Part shown: piece by piece, positions 12,350 through 24,257 of the stretch
How positions within the stretch are numbered: position 1 is the stretch's first letter
How the letters are laid out: every line of letters starts with the position of its first letter
Source of the DNA: Botryosphaeria dothidea
Taxonomy: Eukaryota; Ascomycota; Dothideomycetes; Botryosphaeriales; Botryosphaeriaceae
Assembly: GCA_011503125.2 (NCBI GenBank)
Contig: WWBZ02000022.1
Span: 4,712,001-4,776,000, forward strand
Length of the DNA: 64,000 bases
Direction: 5' to 3'
Program-made: the position numbers and the translations under genes
The notes under the pieces: generated by a model
Databases searched by the model: none
The model's input: only the letters and a program-made list of their open reading frames with translations
What the model was told of the DNA's origin: nothing

Positions 12350-13513
12350 ATGGCGGTCCTCGCAACTGCCTCCACTGTTGCCGTTGACCCAGAGGTGCGC
12401 GGAGAGCGACACAGCTTGTCTCGCGCTCAGCTAAACGCAACTTCAGTACCTCGACGACACGGACTCGACTCGCGGCTCGGTCGACGACGAGCTGTCCTCG
12501 TTCACGGCTTCCCTCACTTCCAGCGTGACCAACTATCCAGTGCAGCACGGACGCCGCTACCATGCGTACAAGGACGGAACATACATATTGCCGAATGACG
12601 AGAGGGAGCAGGACCGTCTTGATATGGCACACGCAATGGAGACAAAGTTGATCGGGGATAAGCTGTTCCTCGCGCCGCTCGCGGAGGACTTTGCGGGGAA
12701 GGTCTTGGATGCCGGCTGCGGGACCGGAATTTGGTCAATTTGCATGGGCGACCTGTTTCCGGACGCTGCAATTCGAGGAGTGGATCTGAGCCCCATCCAG
12801 CCATCATGGGTGAGTGTTCCTGCTTTGCGAGCGAGTATCAGATCAGGTGGCCCGGCGTCTGTTACGCAGGTGGTTGATGAACAAGACGTGCTGATCCATC
12901 CCGGGTTGTATGTGGACAGGTTCCGCCAAATGTCAAATTCGATGTCGACGACATAGAGGGTGAATGGGCCTACGGCGAGACATTCGACTACATATTTATG
13001 CGCTACCTGATGTCTTCAATCCGCGACTGGCCGAAGCTTGTAGGATCCGCATACGAAAGCCTGAATCCCGGAGGCTGGGTCGAGTTCCAGGACTTCGATG
13101 CAACCGTCTACAGCGAAGACGGCTCGTTTCGCCCAGAGCACGAATTTCAAAAGTGGATCTCAACCTTCATCGATGCTGCGATTGCATCCGGCCGCGACCC
13201 GTCACCAGGAAAGAGTCTGGAGAAGTGGGTGAAAGAGGCAGGGTTTTTGAACGTGCATCACGAGGTTTTCAAGTTGCCCATTGGTGGATGGGCAAGGGAC
13301 AAGAACAAGAAGGATGCTGGCCTTTTGAATCTCATCCAGGTCCTGGATGGGCTGGAGGGCTTTACTATGAGGCTTTTTACGGACTTTCTCAAGTGGGACG
13401 AGAAGGAGGTGCAAGTCTTCGTTGCCAAGGCAAGGGAAAATCTGAAAGATAAGAAAATTCATGCGCTCTACGACTACCACGTCATCTGGGCGCAGAAGCC
13501 AGAGGCTGCATGA
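12350..13513 (+). CDS. LaeA-like SAM-dependent methyltransferase
   Basis: Exons 12350-12394, 12447-12809 and 12920-13513 give 333 residues. After a short variable N terminus comes the family block HGRRYHAYKDG and YILPNDEREQDRLDMAH, then the class I SAM site VLDAGCGTGIWS, GVDLSPIQP, the acidic strand FDVDDIEGEW, and NPGGWVEFQDF. This is the family of LaeA and of many cluster-borne methyltransferases; the acceptor may be a small molecule or a protein and cannot be read from sequence. The second intron (110 bases) lies exactly between PSW and VPPN. A frameshifted relative lies at 20.1-21.4 kb, so the region carries two members. It follows the bZIP gene by 230 bases on the same strand. Confidence 0.9.
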
Positions 13514-13935
13514 GACATTGTGCGGAGCCTACGCCCTTCGGCAAAGACGCCCGGCTTATTTCAACCTCGATGTAAATAGAAACTTCACTCCTTCTGCAGA
13601 TTTTGAGCCGCGTCCTCGATCTTAATCAATGACGACTACGTCTTTCTCAGGCCCTCCCAACGTTTGGTGTCTGGGAGATTACTTGCGTTTCTCGTTGAAT
13701 TGAATTCATTCAACACCATCCCCGCTCATCACGGCTACGGTTTCCTTGTAGATAGTGTGGGAGCACAAGCTGCAGAGCCTAACACATGCCTACTGACGGG
13801 ATTTTCTTCTTGAATACAAGGGAATGAGAAAACACCATTTGGAGAATACGCAACAAAATCCGACCAAGCCCTACGTTTCTTTCCGACCACCCTCGGTCCA
13901 ACCATATTCACCCTTTACGCCACAACGCTCTGGAA
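13514..13935. other. Convergent intergenic region
   Basis: About 420 bases between the ends of the methyltransferase (plus) and the P450 (minus). No gene or repeat is seen; presumably the two 3' untranslated regions. Confidence 0.5.
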
Positions 13936-15804
13936 TCACAATTCAATCTCTGGCGTTCGCGATTTGTACAGGATCGTTGCGTTGGGATCCGGGACGTATT
14001 CCGATTCCGTAAGACTCTTGGGCTGCTCTCCCTCGAATTTCCAGTCGTACTTGAGAAGAAGATGAGCAATGGCAATTTTGATCTCATTGCTGGCAAAAAA
14101 TCGACCGGGACAAGAATGCTGGCCTGAAACTATGTGTGAGCTACCGCATCGAGATGAAGACCGCGGTGGAAAAACTCACCGTGACCGAAGCCCATATGTT
14201 CGGCGCTGGTGGAGACAAATTGCCACCTGTTCTCCTGACCAGGTTGATTGCGCATGTTCAGGAAACGGTGTCCATTGAACGTCTCTGCATCCGGGCCCCA
14301 GAACCGTTTATCGTACATTTGGAAGGTTGGCATGGAGATGTGGGATCCCTTGGGAAGTCTTGTCCCATCAGAAAGAGTGACAGCTTTCTCCACCCGGCGA
14401 GTCATCACATCTACGACCATCAGTCCTACGCATACCAATCTGCAGGAGACGACTTACTGGCACCGAGAACGTGCACACGCTGGCTCTCTTTCATGCAGCT
14501 GTCCAAAAGCTTCATCTTGTACAGGCTTGTCTTCTTCCAGCCCCCATCTTCCCGCAGTGTCTCTATTATCTCTTCGCGGAGGAGCCCAATGTAATGCGGA
14601 TTGGCGGCGAGATCGTACAAGAGCGTCATCAGGGTGAGCGAGGTCGTGTGGATCGCAACGACGGAAAGGAGCAGCTGGGCGTGCGCAAAGTCAAATGGAC
14701 GGCCCGCAGCAACATCCTCGAACCAGCCTATAGCATCAGTAGATTTCGTGGGCTTTCCCATCCTGCTTGCCTCCAGACGAGCACGACGACGAGCAGCCAC
14801 CTCGGGTTCAATGATGTTTCGAGCCTTCCTGACGTGATCTTGAACCACGTGCAGTTCGGACAGGAAGGGATAGACGAGAGGACGTAGAAAGGGAGCGAAC
14901 GTGCGGAGCTTCCTCGCCGCTTGGAAGGCATCGATGGTGTAGCGGATGGAAATGGTCAGCCATTCTTTGTTGTGGCAAAGTGGCTCCCCAAGGAAGACCT
15001 TTGCGGAAAGCTGGGCTGCGATCATTGGCGAAATGTGGGCAAATTGGATGGCTTTCCAATCTGCGAGTGAAGGAAGTCAGTCTCTTGCGCTCTCCGTTGA
15101 CCAAGAATCCACTGCAAGACTACCTTTAGTCTCTGGTAATAGTTGCGAGATCACAGTCGTCGCCTCCTCGGACAGGCCTACCGTCATGCTGCCTGAACTG
15201 AATGTAAGTATGTGACCTCGATATCAACTTCAGAGGTTTCAGACCGAGTGCTTGGGTAAGGTTCTTCCGCACAACATCTTGAAAGATGTGGTCCTCGCCG
15301 ATACCTGTTCCGAAGATCTCCAAGCCGGGATACTTTGGAAAGAAATCCTGGTGTACTGTCATTGTAAAACTTCTCTAATATTCGGAGTATGGTTTCTTAC
15401 CCGTTCGCCAAAGCCACTGAGGGAAAGATTTTCGTTATTTCGGATCTCGTCGGCGAAAGATGGCGGGAGGATGATAAGGGGTCCATTGCTACCAATTACT
15501 TGGAAGACTTTCCCCTGGCACTGGTGACGTCAATGATCCGCGCTCTTTGCTGTGAGTTTGAATGCAATGTTCATACCTCATCCATGCCCTTCTTCAATAT
15601 CTGAATTGCATTACGGACATATCTCTCTTTTGCCTTCGCATTGGTCCATTCTCCCTGTTCTTTTCCCACAAGTTTGAAGCCGGGATAAGGTCTTTCTTCT
15701 CTGGCCCAGTAGCTAAATGCGGTGAACACAACCACCAAAGCGGCGAATAGCCACGACGCGATATGGAGGTTGCCTTCCGCGTTGTAGATAATTTCCAGGA
15801 CCAT
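13936..15804 (-). CDS. Cytochrome P450 (ent-kaurene oxidase/CYP68-like)
   Basis: Seven exons on the minus strand (15804-15577, 15514-15401, 15347-15245, 15192-15124, 15060-14458, 14410-14180, 14123-13936) join in frame to 511 residues. A membrane anchor covers about residues 15-35. The I-helix reads VVAIHTTSLT, where the usual AGxDT is replaced by AIHTT as in terpenoid-oxidising fungal P450s. ExxR lies in KESQRV. The heme loop is FGHGGQHSCPGRFFA with Cys454. The PERF region reads FNGHRFLN. Sequence style (FWGPDAETFNGHRF, ASNEIKIAIAHLLLKYDW) matches ent-kaurene oxidase-like P450s used in diterpene and indole-terpene paths. All six introns are 47-63 bases. No terpene cyclase is present in the window, so the substrate is unknown. 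Confidence 0.92.
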
Positions 15805-17227
15805 GATCGAACGCTAGCGTTTTTATGCTGCTGGCGGGTGCTGATCGACGACTCAAACGGTGGGCTGATTTGTTCTTGAGCGAGTGATGCGTCTTATATG
15901 CGGAGGAGGGGTGGCCTCGCCCCTCACTGCCTTGGGTGCCTTCGAACACCTCTCGGCGCCAACGACATTACTGTTGCACAATCAACCGGGTAGCGCCTCT
16001 TCCGTCTCCACAAAGATGGATCGACGTTTCACGACAACGACACTGGCGAGCGGAGAGGGCATGGCTCTCCTCTTACTCGTAGTAAGAAGCTGGTGATTGG
16101 CCGGCGTAACACCGTTTACGTAGAAAGTCGGCCCGCATGCCGATCCAAGGCGCTTTGGCCATAGCATGGTCGTATGAGCAAAAGGACCCAACTCGCCCGA
16201 TAACAGCTTGAACAAGTAGGGAAAGGGAGGCGTGCGAGAGCAGAGTCCGTCATGAGTACGTCGACAACCAGGTATCTATCAGATACACAAATATTTGAGG
16301 CACCGTGTGATAGATTTATGGATCGGCCCAAAGCGGAAAAGTACGACGGCGGGATAGGTCAAAGGCATTTTCCAAGTGGTGGTTGACTGACCGGTGCTTT
16401 CACCGCATCGAGGTGTGATATGTTACAATTTCCCGTAGCCTCGCGGCCATAGGGACGCTTGATGATCTCCATTGCGTAATTACTCTCGAACGATTGGTCT
16501 ACCGGACCGGATTCGGCTTCCCTCGCATTCGGATCTGAACGGGTCTCGGCCACCCGACATGAGGTCGCTCTTAAGAACATCTTTGGTATAGGGGTTGAAG
16601 CATCCGTCCGGACGTGAACGTAATCGATTTTGCTACACACTTGCGTCCGGGCGAATGAATTGCTTCAGGTTCCTACCGATAAAGGCGGTCGCAGCTTGAA
16701 GATAGTCATCAGAATGTGAGATGCAGATTTCTCGGGTCAATGCGAACCGATGCAGGCAGGGTTTCACTTGCCCGGTGTTGCGAGTGGTCCAGCTTGTTTG
16801 ACTGCTTGGGGCCACGCAGACTAGTAAAACAGACTAGAGAAAGTAGCCAACTGACGCTCTTGAATATAGCCATGACTCATGATTGAGGTCATAGAGCGGC
16901 GTTCGTATCGGTTCGCATTGCGCAGACCTGTTTAATCCCACCCAAAGTCTACCCGGAGCAAATGCCAAGGGGAAGTGGGGCTATCCCGAGTGAGCGTATG
17001 CGATTGACGATCAACCCAAACCATAGTAAGTCCATAGGCCGGTGCTCATCCATCGTTTCGTGTATGATAATTTCAGAAATTGACAATAATCTTCCTCGCA
17101 CCTGCCCAAGATCGAAGAAGACATCCATTTCATAACGAGAGCCACTGGTCTAATAGCAGAAACAAATAAATCATGCTTGCCTTCTTTTCGTAATCCATCA
17201 TTTCGTAAAGAACGTGGCACAGATGTG
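15805..17227. other. Intergenic region, about 1.4 kb
   Basis: Holds the P450 promoter and the 3' flank of the transporter. Only short ORFs without domains are present. No repeat family was recognised. Confidence 0.5.
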
Positions 17228-19098
17228 CTATACCCTTTCCACATGAGTAGTCATTCCAGATTTCGCCTTTTCCAAGTCCTCCTGAGCATCAAAGTCATCC
17301 TTCGATCCAACGCCAACTCCCACAACTGACGGGGCGCCGAAGATGGCATCCATCTCCTCCAGCGACTTACCCTTGGTCTCGGGGATGCAGAACCAGGCCC
17401 AGAAGCCCATCAAGACCATCAGGGTAGCGAAGAACATGTACGTTCCATAACCGAGAGAGGTGATCATGTAGGGGGTGGTACGGCTGATGATGAAGGACCA
17501 CAGCCACTGATCGGCGGTTGTGATGGCGACACAGACCATGCGGATGTCAATGGGGAAAATCTCCGAGCAGATGACCCAGGTGATGCCCTGCCAGGTGGCG
17601 CAGTAGATCAGGCCGTATAGGTACACGCACACCATTGCGAGATAGCCCCAGCCGTCACGCCCGGACTCGCCACGGGCAGCGGCGGCAGTGGGGTCTGCTT
17701 TGAACACGTAGCCCCCGAGATACCTGTTTGCGTTTGTAAGACAAGACTCGAATGCACGGGAGGGCATGTGCACATACCACATCGGCAAGCTGCCAACGAA
17801 AGCACCCCAGATCAGTCCTTGGCGTCTTCCGAGCTTTTCAACCAGCCAAACGCTGAAAATTATCATGCCGAGAGTTTTGGCAATGCCGTAAAAGCCAGTA
17901 GCAAATAGCTTTGTCGAAGTACCGGTGAGGCCCAGAGTCTCGAAGATGCGGGGAGAATAGCTACACGTTTTGTCAGCGTTTTAGAAATCTTCAAATCCTG
18001 GAGAAGTAGCATACTATGTGATGATATTGACGCCTAGAAAATAGTTAGCGGAGTATTCAAGAAGGCGGCGAATAGACTCACCCGTAAGATTCTGGAAGGC
18101 CATGAGGAGCAGACCAATCCCAATCCTATTCCTGGTCCCCTTCTGCCACATGCGACGAGCGTAATACTTGAAGGTGTGCCTCTCTCCCGGTGGCGGTGTG
18201 GCAATCTGGATTTGGTCCTGGATATCCTGAAGCTCCTGTTGGATAAACGGATGATCGGCAGGTAGATGGCGGATCTCGGTTAAGATGCGTCGAGCCTCGT
18301 CCCAGCGGTCCTGTTTCGCATACCATCGGGGAGTTTCGGGGCACCAAAGAATTCCAAATAGCAGCAGAACGCCGGGTAGAAGTTGAAGTCCGAGAGGCAC
18401 TTGCCATTGCGCCGCAACATCGGGAATAGTACGGTCGCAGATGTAGTTAACCCAAAATCCTGCCATTCCACCCCCCTGAGAGCAAATCTCAAAGATACCG
18501 ATGAGGCGGCCACGAATCGATGCGGGAGAAGTTTCAGCGATGTAGACAGGTACGAGAAGAGAAACAGAACCGATTCCAAAGCCAGCAATGGCACGGCCAG
18601 TGTAGATGAGGCCCAATCGTCCGCTAGCGCCCGTCTGTAATCGTGTCAATGTTTAGTGATAATCTCCAAGTTGGAATTGCGCTCCGGGATTGCATCAAAG
18701 GACACCGACCATCAGAGAACCTCCTGCGAGAAATATGAGGATAGCCAGCATCAGGGCCTTCTTTCGGCCATAGCGTTCACCGAGAGGAAAAGTCAAGAGA
18801 GCACCGAAGAAAGTACCAGCCTGGAAGGTGGAGACAATGTTGCCTTGAAGGGTGTCGCGTGCATGGGAAGAGACGTCTGATAGGCCAAAATCCTGTTTGA
18901 AGGAGTCCAAGGCCATTGTACCGCCAATAACGGAAGTGTCGTAGCCCACTAAGGAAAGTCAGAATACCAGGCGGAGAAGGTAGGCAGTCGATCCTTACTT
19001 GCGATTGCTCCCATGCTGACGATGAGGGCCATCAAATGGACCCGCCAGTTGCGAACTTGCGGCGGGTCGTCATTATCGGCATGGAGATTGAACCCCAT
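17228..19098 (-). CDS. MFS sugar-porter family transporter (quinate permease-like)
   Basis: Six exons on the minus strand (19098-18999, 18948-18710, 18634-18082, 18033-18015, 17960-17778, 17723-17228) give 529 residues with about 12 membrane spans. Sugar-porter signatures are visible: MGYDTSVIGG in the first span, GERYGRKKAL, GRAIAGFGIG, PVYIAETSPASIRGRL, the PETPRW loop and the C-terminal PETKGKSLEEMD. Exon 4 is only 19 bases long but restores the frame and codes the VNIITYY block in helix 7. One donor (gtcggt at 18709) is non-canonical but is the only join that avoids a stop. Overall similarity is to the QutD/QA-Y quinate permease type. It should sit in the plasma membrane and take up a sugar or cyclic polyol acid. 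Its start context (MGFNLHADNDDPPQVRNWR) is plausible. Confidence 0.91.
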
Positions 19099-20100
19099 GA
19101 TTTGCAAAGGACAGAAGAACGCGAGTGGAGCCTTGGACACTGCAGTGAGACACGTTCGTCGCCCCGAATACTTGGTCAACCACCGAGATGCAAATAAGCA
19201 GTGGACAGTGCCTTGACTTTAATAAGTGGAGTGCCGACACTATGGAATTACGGGATGTCCCGACATGCGGGGTATGGGGTCCCCACGGTACGCCATGACT
19301 CTCCTGCTCCGACTGTGGCAAGCAAAGGTGGGAAGAGTTTGTGGGAGCGTGGGCTGGAAACCGGGGAACGGTAGCGGAGGAGACGGGAGAAACCACGCCG
19401 TTGCGGGGGATTAGTGTCTGGGCAGGTGGCCTGTTGTTGGACAAAAGACTGGTGGCTAAATGCCAAAGGGGAATAAGACAGCGGAGGGAAGCTCAGCACC
19501 GCGGAGGGCTTTTTGCGTTCTGGATCATTAAGCTGAAGCCGGAGTAAGCCACACACGGCACAGTCAGGTCATGTATGGCCGAGAGGTTTCTGGGGCCGAT
19601 TGGGCAAGGGAGGTGCATAGTCACTGCAATGCTGCTCGCCGTTGGTCCGCGCTGGTGGAAATTCGGCGCGTCAGAATCGTCGCCCTACACAACGGCGACG
19701 CAGATCTCTTTTTCCTGGTAGCAGGTAACGGCGTGGGAGGTTGTGTCGCGTGTTATTCGAAGGAGGGGTGCTAATGTCGGCGCGGGCTTGGTGTCTTGGA
19801 ACTTGTCTTGGTCTCCGTCTTGGACCTTGGACTCCGCCCTTGGCAGTGCGTGACCCGAAGATGGCGCCGCCCTCTACAAGCTCCGCTCCTCCCCGTCTCA
19901 AGAGACAAGTGCAACATTCACGACGCGCAGGTGTTCGAATCGGAAGATAGGACGCGCAACAGACCGCTGAATACTAGGTGAAGGGTTTGCTGGCTATGTG
20001 TGGCCATAAAATTTGTCCTTCGATTGCGCAAATAAATCAGACTCTGTCGCTCCTCTGGGTTAGGATCATGTGCCCAAGCAATCGCAAACTTGAGCTTCGC
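19099..20100. other. Intergenic region, about 1 kb
   Basis: Between the transporter start and the end of the broken methyltransferase. Only short ORFs without domains were seen. Confidence 0.5.
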
Positions 20101-21414
20101 TCAAAGGTGTCTCGGTAGCTGAGTCTGCGCTAGGCCCGGTCTTCTGTCCGGTTCCAACATTTCATCATGCAGATCCTTTCTCGCCTCCATAAGCGTGACT
20201 TCGATGGTTTCCGTCGACATGTCCAGACAGCGGCTGAATACGGCGGTAGAGATGGCTGGAAGGCCGCTCTGAAGATTTTCCAAAGCGTGGGCACCCAATT
20301 TTTTCTCCTTCTGGCCTCGCGGCCAAGCACCTAGAGGGAATGAGGTCATCTCTTTACGTAGGTTTACGAATCCGATGGCGCGGAGGTGCCTCTCAAACGA
20401 TTTGCAAGCTGTTGTGTCGATGCCAGCTTTGAGGGCACCCCTGAGTACCTTCTCAGACCAATCCAACAGAGGGGAGTCAGCAATTGCAGTGCCATCGGCA
20501 GAGCCCCAAGGGAACGAGATGTCGCGGACTTCGAGCCAGCCGCCAGGGTTGAGATTATCCCGGCACTGCTGGAAAAACCGTCGCCAGCCGTGAATGCCCA
20601 TGCACAGCATACGCGCGTGGGTGAGGTCGAACTTGCGGGTGAAGGCCCATTCTCTATCCGCGTTATCGACAGAAACTCGCAGTTTGGGGGCACAAAGTCC
20701 GGCTGTACGGGAGACAAGTCGGTGCCGATGACGTGGGCGTGGGGATGTTCCTCTGTACACTCGATAGTCCACACTCCTGTCCCGCATCCTACGTCCAGGA
20801 CCGATTTTACAGTTTCTGGTACTGAAGACATATGTAGCGCGCCATTGTGGACGAGGCGCCACATGGTATGCTGGAGATCCAGACGATCTTGTTCTACTTC
20901 GTCGTTGGGAAGGTTGTAGGCTGGAGGGAATCAGCCGGAGCCAAGCCTCACGATTGGCATGCTTTGACCTCCATCGTCGTACGCGTGGTACCTTCTGCCA
21001 TTCTCGAAGCGCCGATCGGTGGCCTCAGTTGCAGTCGAGGTGAAAGCCCTGAGGTGTCAGCGACGGCAGAAGGCGGTTTTGCGTCGCTTACGATCCAGCA
21101 TCCCTATCATTGTCTCCCAGGGCTGAGTTGCGGTCCGACTCTCCATTAGCAGGAGGAACAGCGAACCGCAAGGCTGCAGCACTACTTGCATCTATCTCCA
21201 GATGGCGGCTCAGGAGGGATTCGTCTGAATCGTTGTGCGCCTCGTGGTGAGACGTGGTGTCAGGGCGAACGTCGTTTGGATCGAGAGTGAGGAGAACAGG
21301 CAGGCACTGTTGGCGCAGTCGCTCGGTTGTGGGTCTCGATGCAGTGTGGGTCTGTGGTGTTGCGGCGCGGTCGAGCCAGTCGGACTGATTGCTCCCACGC
21401 CGCACTGACCACAC
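20101..21414 (-). pseudogene. LaeA-like methyltransferase with a one-base frameshift
   Basis: Minus-strand exons 21414-21092, 21048-20969 and 20920-20101 can be joined by introns of 43 and 48 bases. They give the family blocks FENGRRYHAYDDG, AYNLPNDEVEQDRLDLQH, VLDVGCGTGVWT, GTDLSPVQPDFVPPN and NLNPGGWLEVRD. The frame breaks at about residue 216, within 20671-20680, where one base appears to be missing between NCEF and the VDNADREWAF strand. All downstream sequence to the stop at 20101 is in the second frame and well conserved (FDLTHARML, SFERHLRAIGFVNLRKE). No intron can explain a one-base shift. It is either a recent pseudogene or an assembly/sequencing error; the otherwise clean sequence slightly favours recent loss or error. 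The start at 21414 is uncertain. It is a relative of the methyltransferase at 12.35 kb. Confidence 0.75.
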
Positions 21415-21715
21415 TTCCTCCTCCCCTGCCCTTCACCACCAATCCTGCACCGAAAACAAGCAGAACAACATCCCAGCTGGCTCGTAAATCCTTCGGGGGA
21501 CTACCAAAGCACGGAGCTGCCTCTGGCTGCATTGAATCAAACTATAAGCCTCAAAATCCCCCGTTCCCAAGGCCCGCGGACTCCTCGGAGCCCACGGACT
21601 CCGCGATGGTCATGTAAAAGCGAGTCCGCGGTCACCGGATTCCACCGATTCTGCAGCCTCCACCGGCTGCACGAGTTTTGAATGATCTTCTGATCGGAAC
21701 CTCCACGTGTTCTTC

Positions 21716-23333
21716 ATGGCCGCTACAAGGTTGGTTGTTTATATTGGTAATGGCCGCCTCAGGCATAACTGACTGGCCCCTAGTGAACCGAAGCTCCGCA
21801 AAGGGCGTTCACACGCACCCTCAGAGAAGATTACCCAAGATGTCGCCGACACAGACTCCCATGCCGATTACGAGTTTGGGGGTCCATTGGGCGTTGCTGC
21901 AATGATGATCGGCTTTCCCCTTCTCATGTGGTATATGTTTGTGGGCGCTGTGTGCTACCAAGGTCGCCTTCCCCTCCCTGCTCATGGTCAGTCGCTGCTG
22001 GCTTTTGCGAAACACATTGGCGAGCTTGCCTACACACACGCATTCCCTCATGCCCGGGCCTGGGCTATCTACTGGGTGTTTCTTGTCCTCGAGGGTATTG
22101 GATACTTGTACCTGCCTGGAGTCTACGGCAAGGGCAAATACCTCCCCCACCTTGGAAAGCAACTGGACTACTACTGCTCTGCCGTTTGGTCATGGTATAT
22201 CACCATAGCAGTTGCTCTTGCCCTCCACTTTTCTGGGTTGTTCAAGCTGTACACGCTCATTGACGAGTTCGGCCCCCTCATGTCGGTGGCAATCCTTTCT
22301 GGCTTTTTGGTCTCGATCGTTGGGTACGTAGCAGCATTGGCTCGTGGCGCGCAGCATCGCATGACTGGAAACCACATCTATGACTTCTTCATGGGTGCTG
22401 AGCTCAATCCCCGCTTGTTTGGCTGGCTCGATCTTAAGATGTTCCAAGAAGTCAGGCTCCCGTGGTACATCCTCTTCCTGCTTTCACTTGGTGCCGCTTT
22501 CAAGCAGCATGAGGAGCTTGGATATGTATCGGGCGAAGTCTGGTTCATCCTCATGGCCCACTTTCTTTATGGCAACGCATGCGCAAAGGGCGAGGAGCTC
22601 ATCATTACCAGCTGGTAAGTGACTCTCCGATATAGTAGGTTTTGACTGACTGTTGTACTAGGGATATGTACTACGAGAAGTGGGGCTTTATGCTTATCTT
22701 TTGGAACCTTGCTGGCGTCCCTTTGACTTACTGTCACTGCACAATCTATCTGGCCAACCATCACCCGTCAGAGTATCATTGGAACCGCGGAATTCTCGCC
22801 GTTTGGTTCGCAGCCTACCTATTTGCTTACTGGGTCTGGGATACTGGCAACAGTCAGAAGAACATGTTCAGAGCAATAGAACGGGGCGTAGCGTTGAACC
22901 GGAAGACTTTCCCACAGCTTCCCTGGAAGTACGTGAAGAATCCAGAGGTCATCCACACGAGTACTGGAGACAACATCATGTGCGACGGATGGTGTAAGTC
23001 AAATCTCCTTCTTCATCACTGGTCATTGCCACTGACTCAAGATTTTGCAGATGGCATGGCACGAAAAATCCATTACACATGCGATTGGTTTTTTGCCTTC
23101 TCCTGGGGTCTCATCACCGGCTTCAACTCTCCGTTTCCCTGGTTCTACTCAATCTTCTTCAGTGTTATGATCATTCATCGTGCCAAGAGGGATATTGAGA
23201 GATGCCGTGAAAGGTATGGAGAAGCCTGGAAGGAGTACGAGCGTCGTGTGCCGTACCTCTTCATCCCAGTAAGTCTACCATGTACTCTGAAAGGATGTAC
23301 ATATCTTCTGACACCATCAAGTACGTCGTATAA
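21716..23333 (+). CDS. erg4-like: Delta(24(24(1)))-sterol reductase, Erg4 type
   Basis: Five exons (21716-21729, 21784-22614, 22662-22993, 23051-23268, 23322-23333) give 468 residues. The first exon is only 14 bases (MAATS) and the last only 12 (YVV stop), and both splice in frame. The protein is highly hydrophobic and carries Erg4/Erg24 family signatures: [29 protein letters not shown] in part, [18 protein letters not shown] in part, [11 protein letters not shown], and the C-terminal [21 protein letters not shown] in part. Erg4 reduces the C-24(28) double bond in the last step of ergosterol synthesis, in the ER membrane with NADPH. Its place in an accessory region suggests either the housekeeping gene relocated or a paralogue; a genome search would decide. 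It is divergent from the broken methyltransferase with a 300 base promoter gap. Confidence 0.92.
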
Positions 23334-24257
23334 TCATATGAGTAATGGTACTTACAGCCATCTGAACGTCGATAATAACCGGAAGGGGCAGCAAGTACTA
23401 TAATCGCGGAATCCCGATAGAACAATTAAATTTTTAAACTAGCCTGGAAGTCCGTAGTTGTAACGAGTGGCCTCTTCTACTAGGCTTCGAAGTTGCCTAG
23501 CAGGTCGATTGGGTCGAAGGGTTTACCTTGAAGCGAAGAGCGAGGATGGCAATAATTGGACAAAAAGCAGTATCACGTGAGAGTGCGATATATAAAGGCC
23601 TGTTACCTTAGGTGTGCATTGGAACTCTGGGTTGACCACGGAGGGTCAAGTATCTAGCTAAGGAGCGTAATTTATATACATGTAGGAGAGGGGTCACAGT
23701 CTTGTAGGCCCTCATATTCTTGAAGGTTCAAGAGTTCATCGCTCCAAGCCTGTTTGAATGTCTGAACTGGCTGGTTCGCGAGTTCATTCTGCCAAGCCCG
23801 ATTGAACCACTAAACTAGTGGATCTCACGTCTATCGCGATGTAATCCTTTGGCGGGGTTCTCTTACTGCTGGCGTTTCTGCCCTTCCCTTGTTCCTTCCT
23901 GCCTGTCTTTTCCGGATACGTTCGTAGCACTTACTAGTATATAGGAAAGTCTAGGAAAGCAACTATAGACGGAAACGTACGCCGATAAGAGCTTTTGACT
24001 TCTATAAAGGCTAAGGTGCAGCTAAATGTATAAGTGTCTCGTCTAATTATTCCTCAATCCGTTAGCGTGTCAGCCTACTCAGCTGACGCTTGTTCATATA
24101 TGCAACCCTCAGCTGCACACTTACCTATCACTGATTAACCCCGCTTTTTCAGCCTTGTGCAAATCCTTTACTAATATATATGGCTGCCTTCTAGGCACAT
24201 CTGCCCGAGCCCTCGACAGTTGCATAGGGGAAACCCTCTGAAAACCCTTTCTCGAAA
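23334..24257. other. AT-rich intergenic region with a dispersed repeat copy
   Basis: Contains the repeat described at 23513-23830 and then TA-rich sequence up to the HET gene. A TATA-like atatata at 24174-24180 lies about 80 bases before that gene's start. No gene is seen. Confidence 0.5.
23513..23830 (+). repeat. Diverged dispersed repeat, copy 1 (possible solo LTR)
   Basis: This segment matches 28772-29070 in the same orientation. Shared blocks in order are gtcgaagggttt, ccttga, acgtgag, tgttacc, gttgaccacg, taaggag, ttatataca, gtaggag and ggttcattctgccaagcccg (here with gagttc at the start). The internal tttatataca resembles a promoter. Size and promoter-like centre would fit a solo LTR, but no clean TG..CA ends or target duplication are evident. 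Confidence 0.7.

Noticed and set aside
20665..20690. Very short intron to explain the methyltransferase frame break
   Set aside because: No donor/acceptor pair is present and a one-base shift cannot be an intron.
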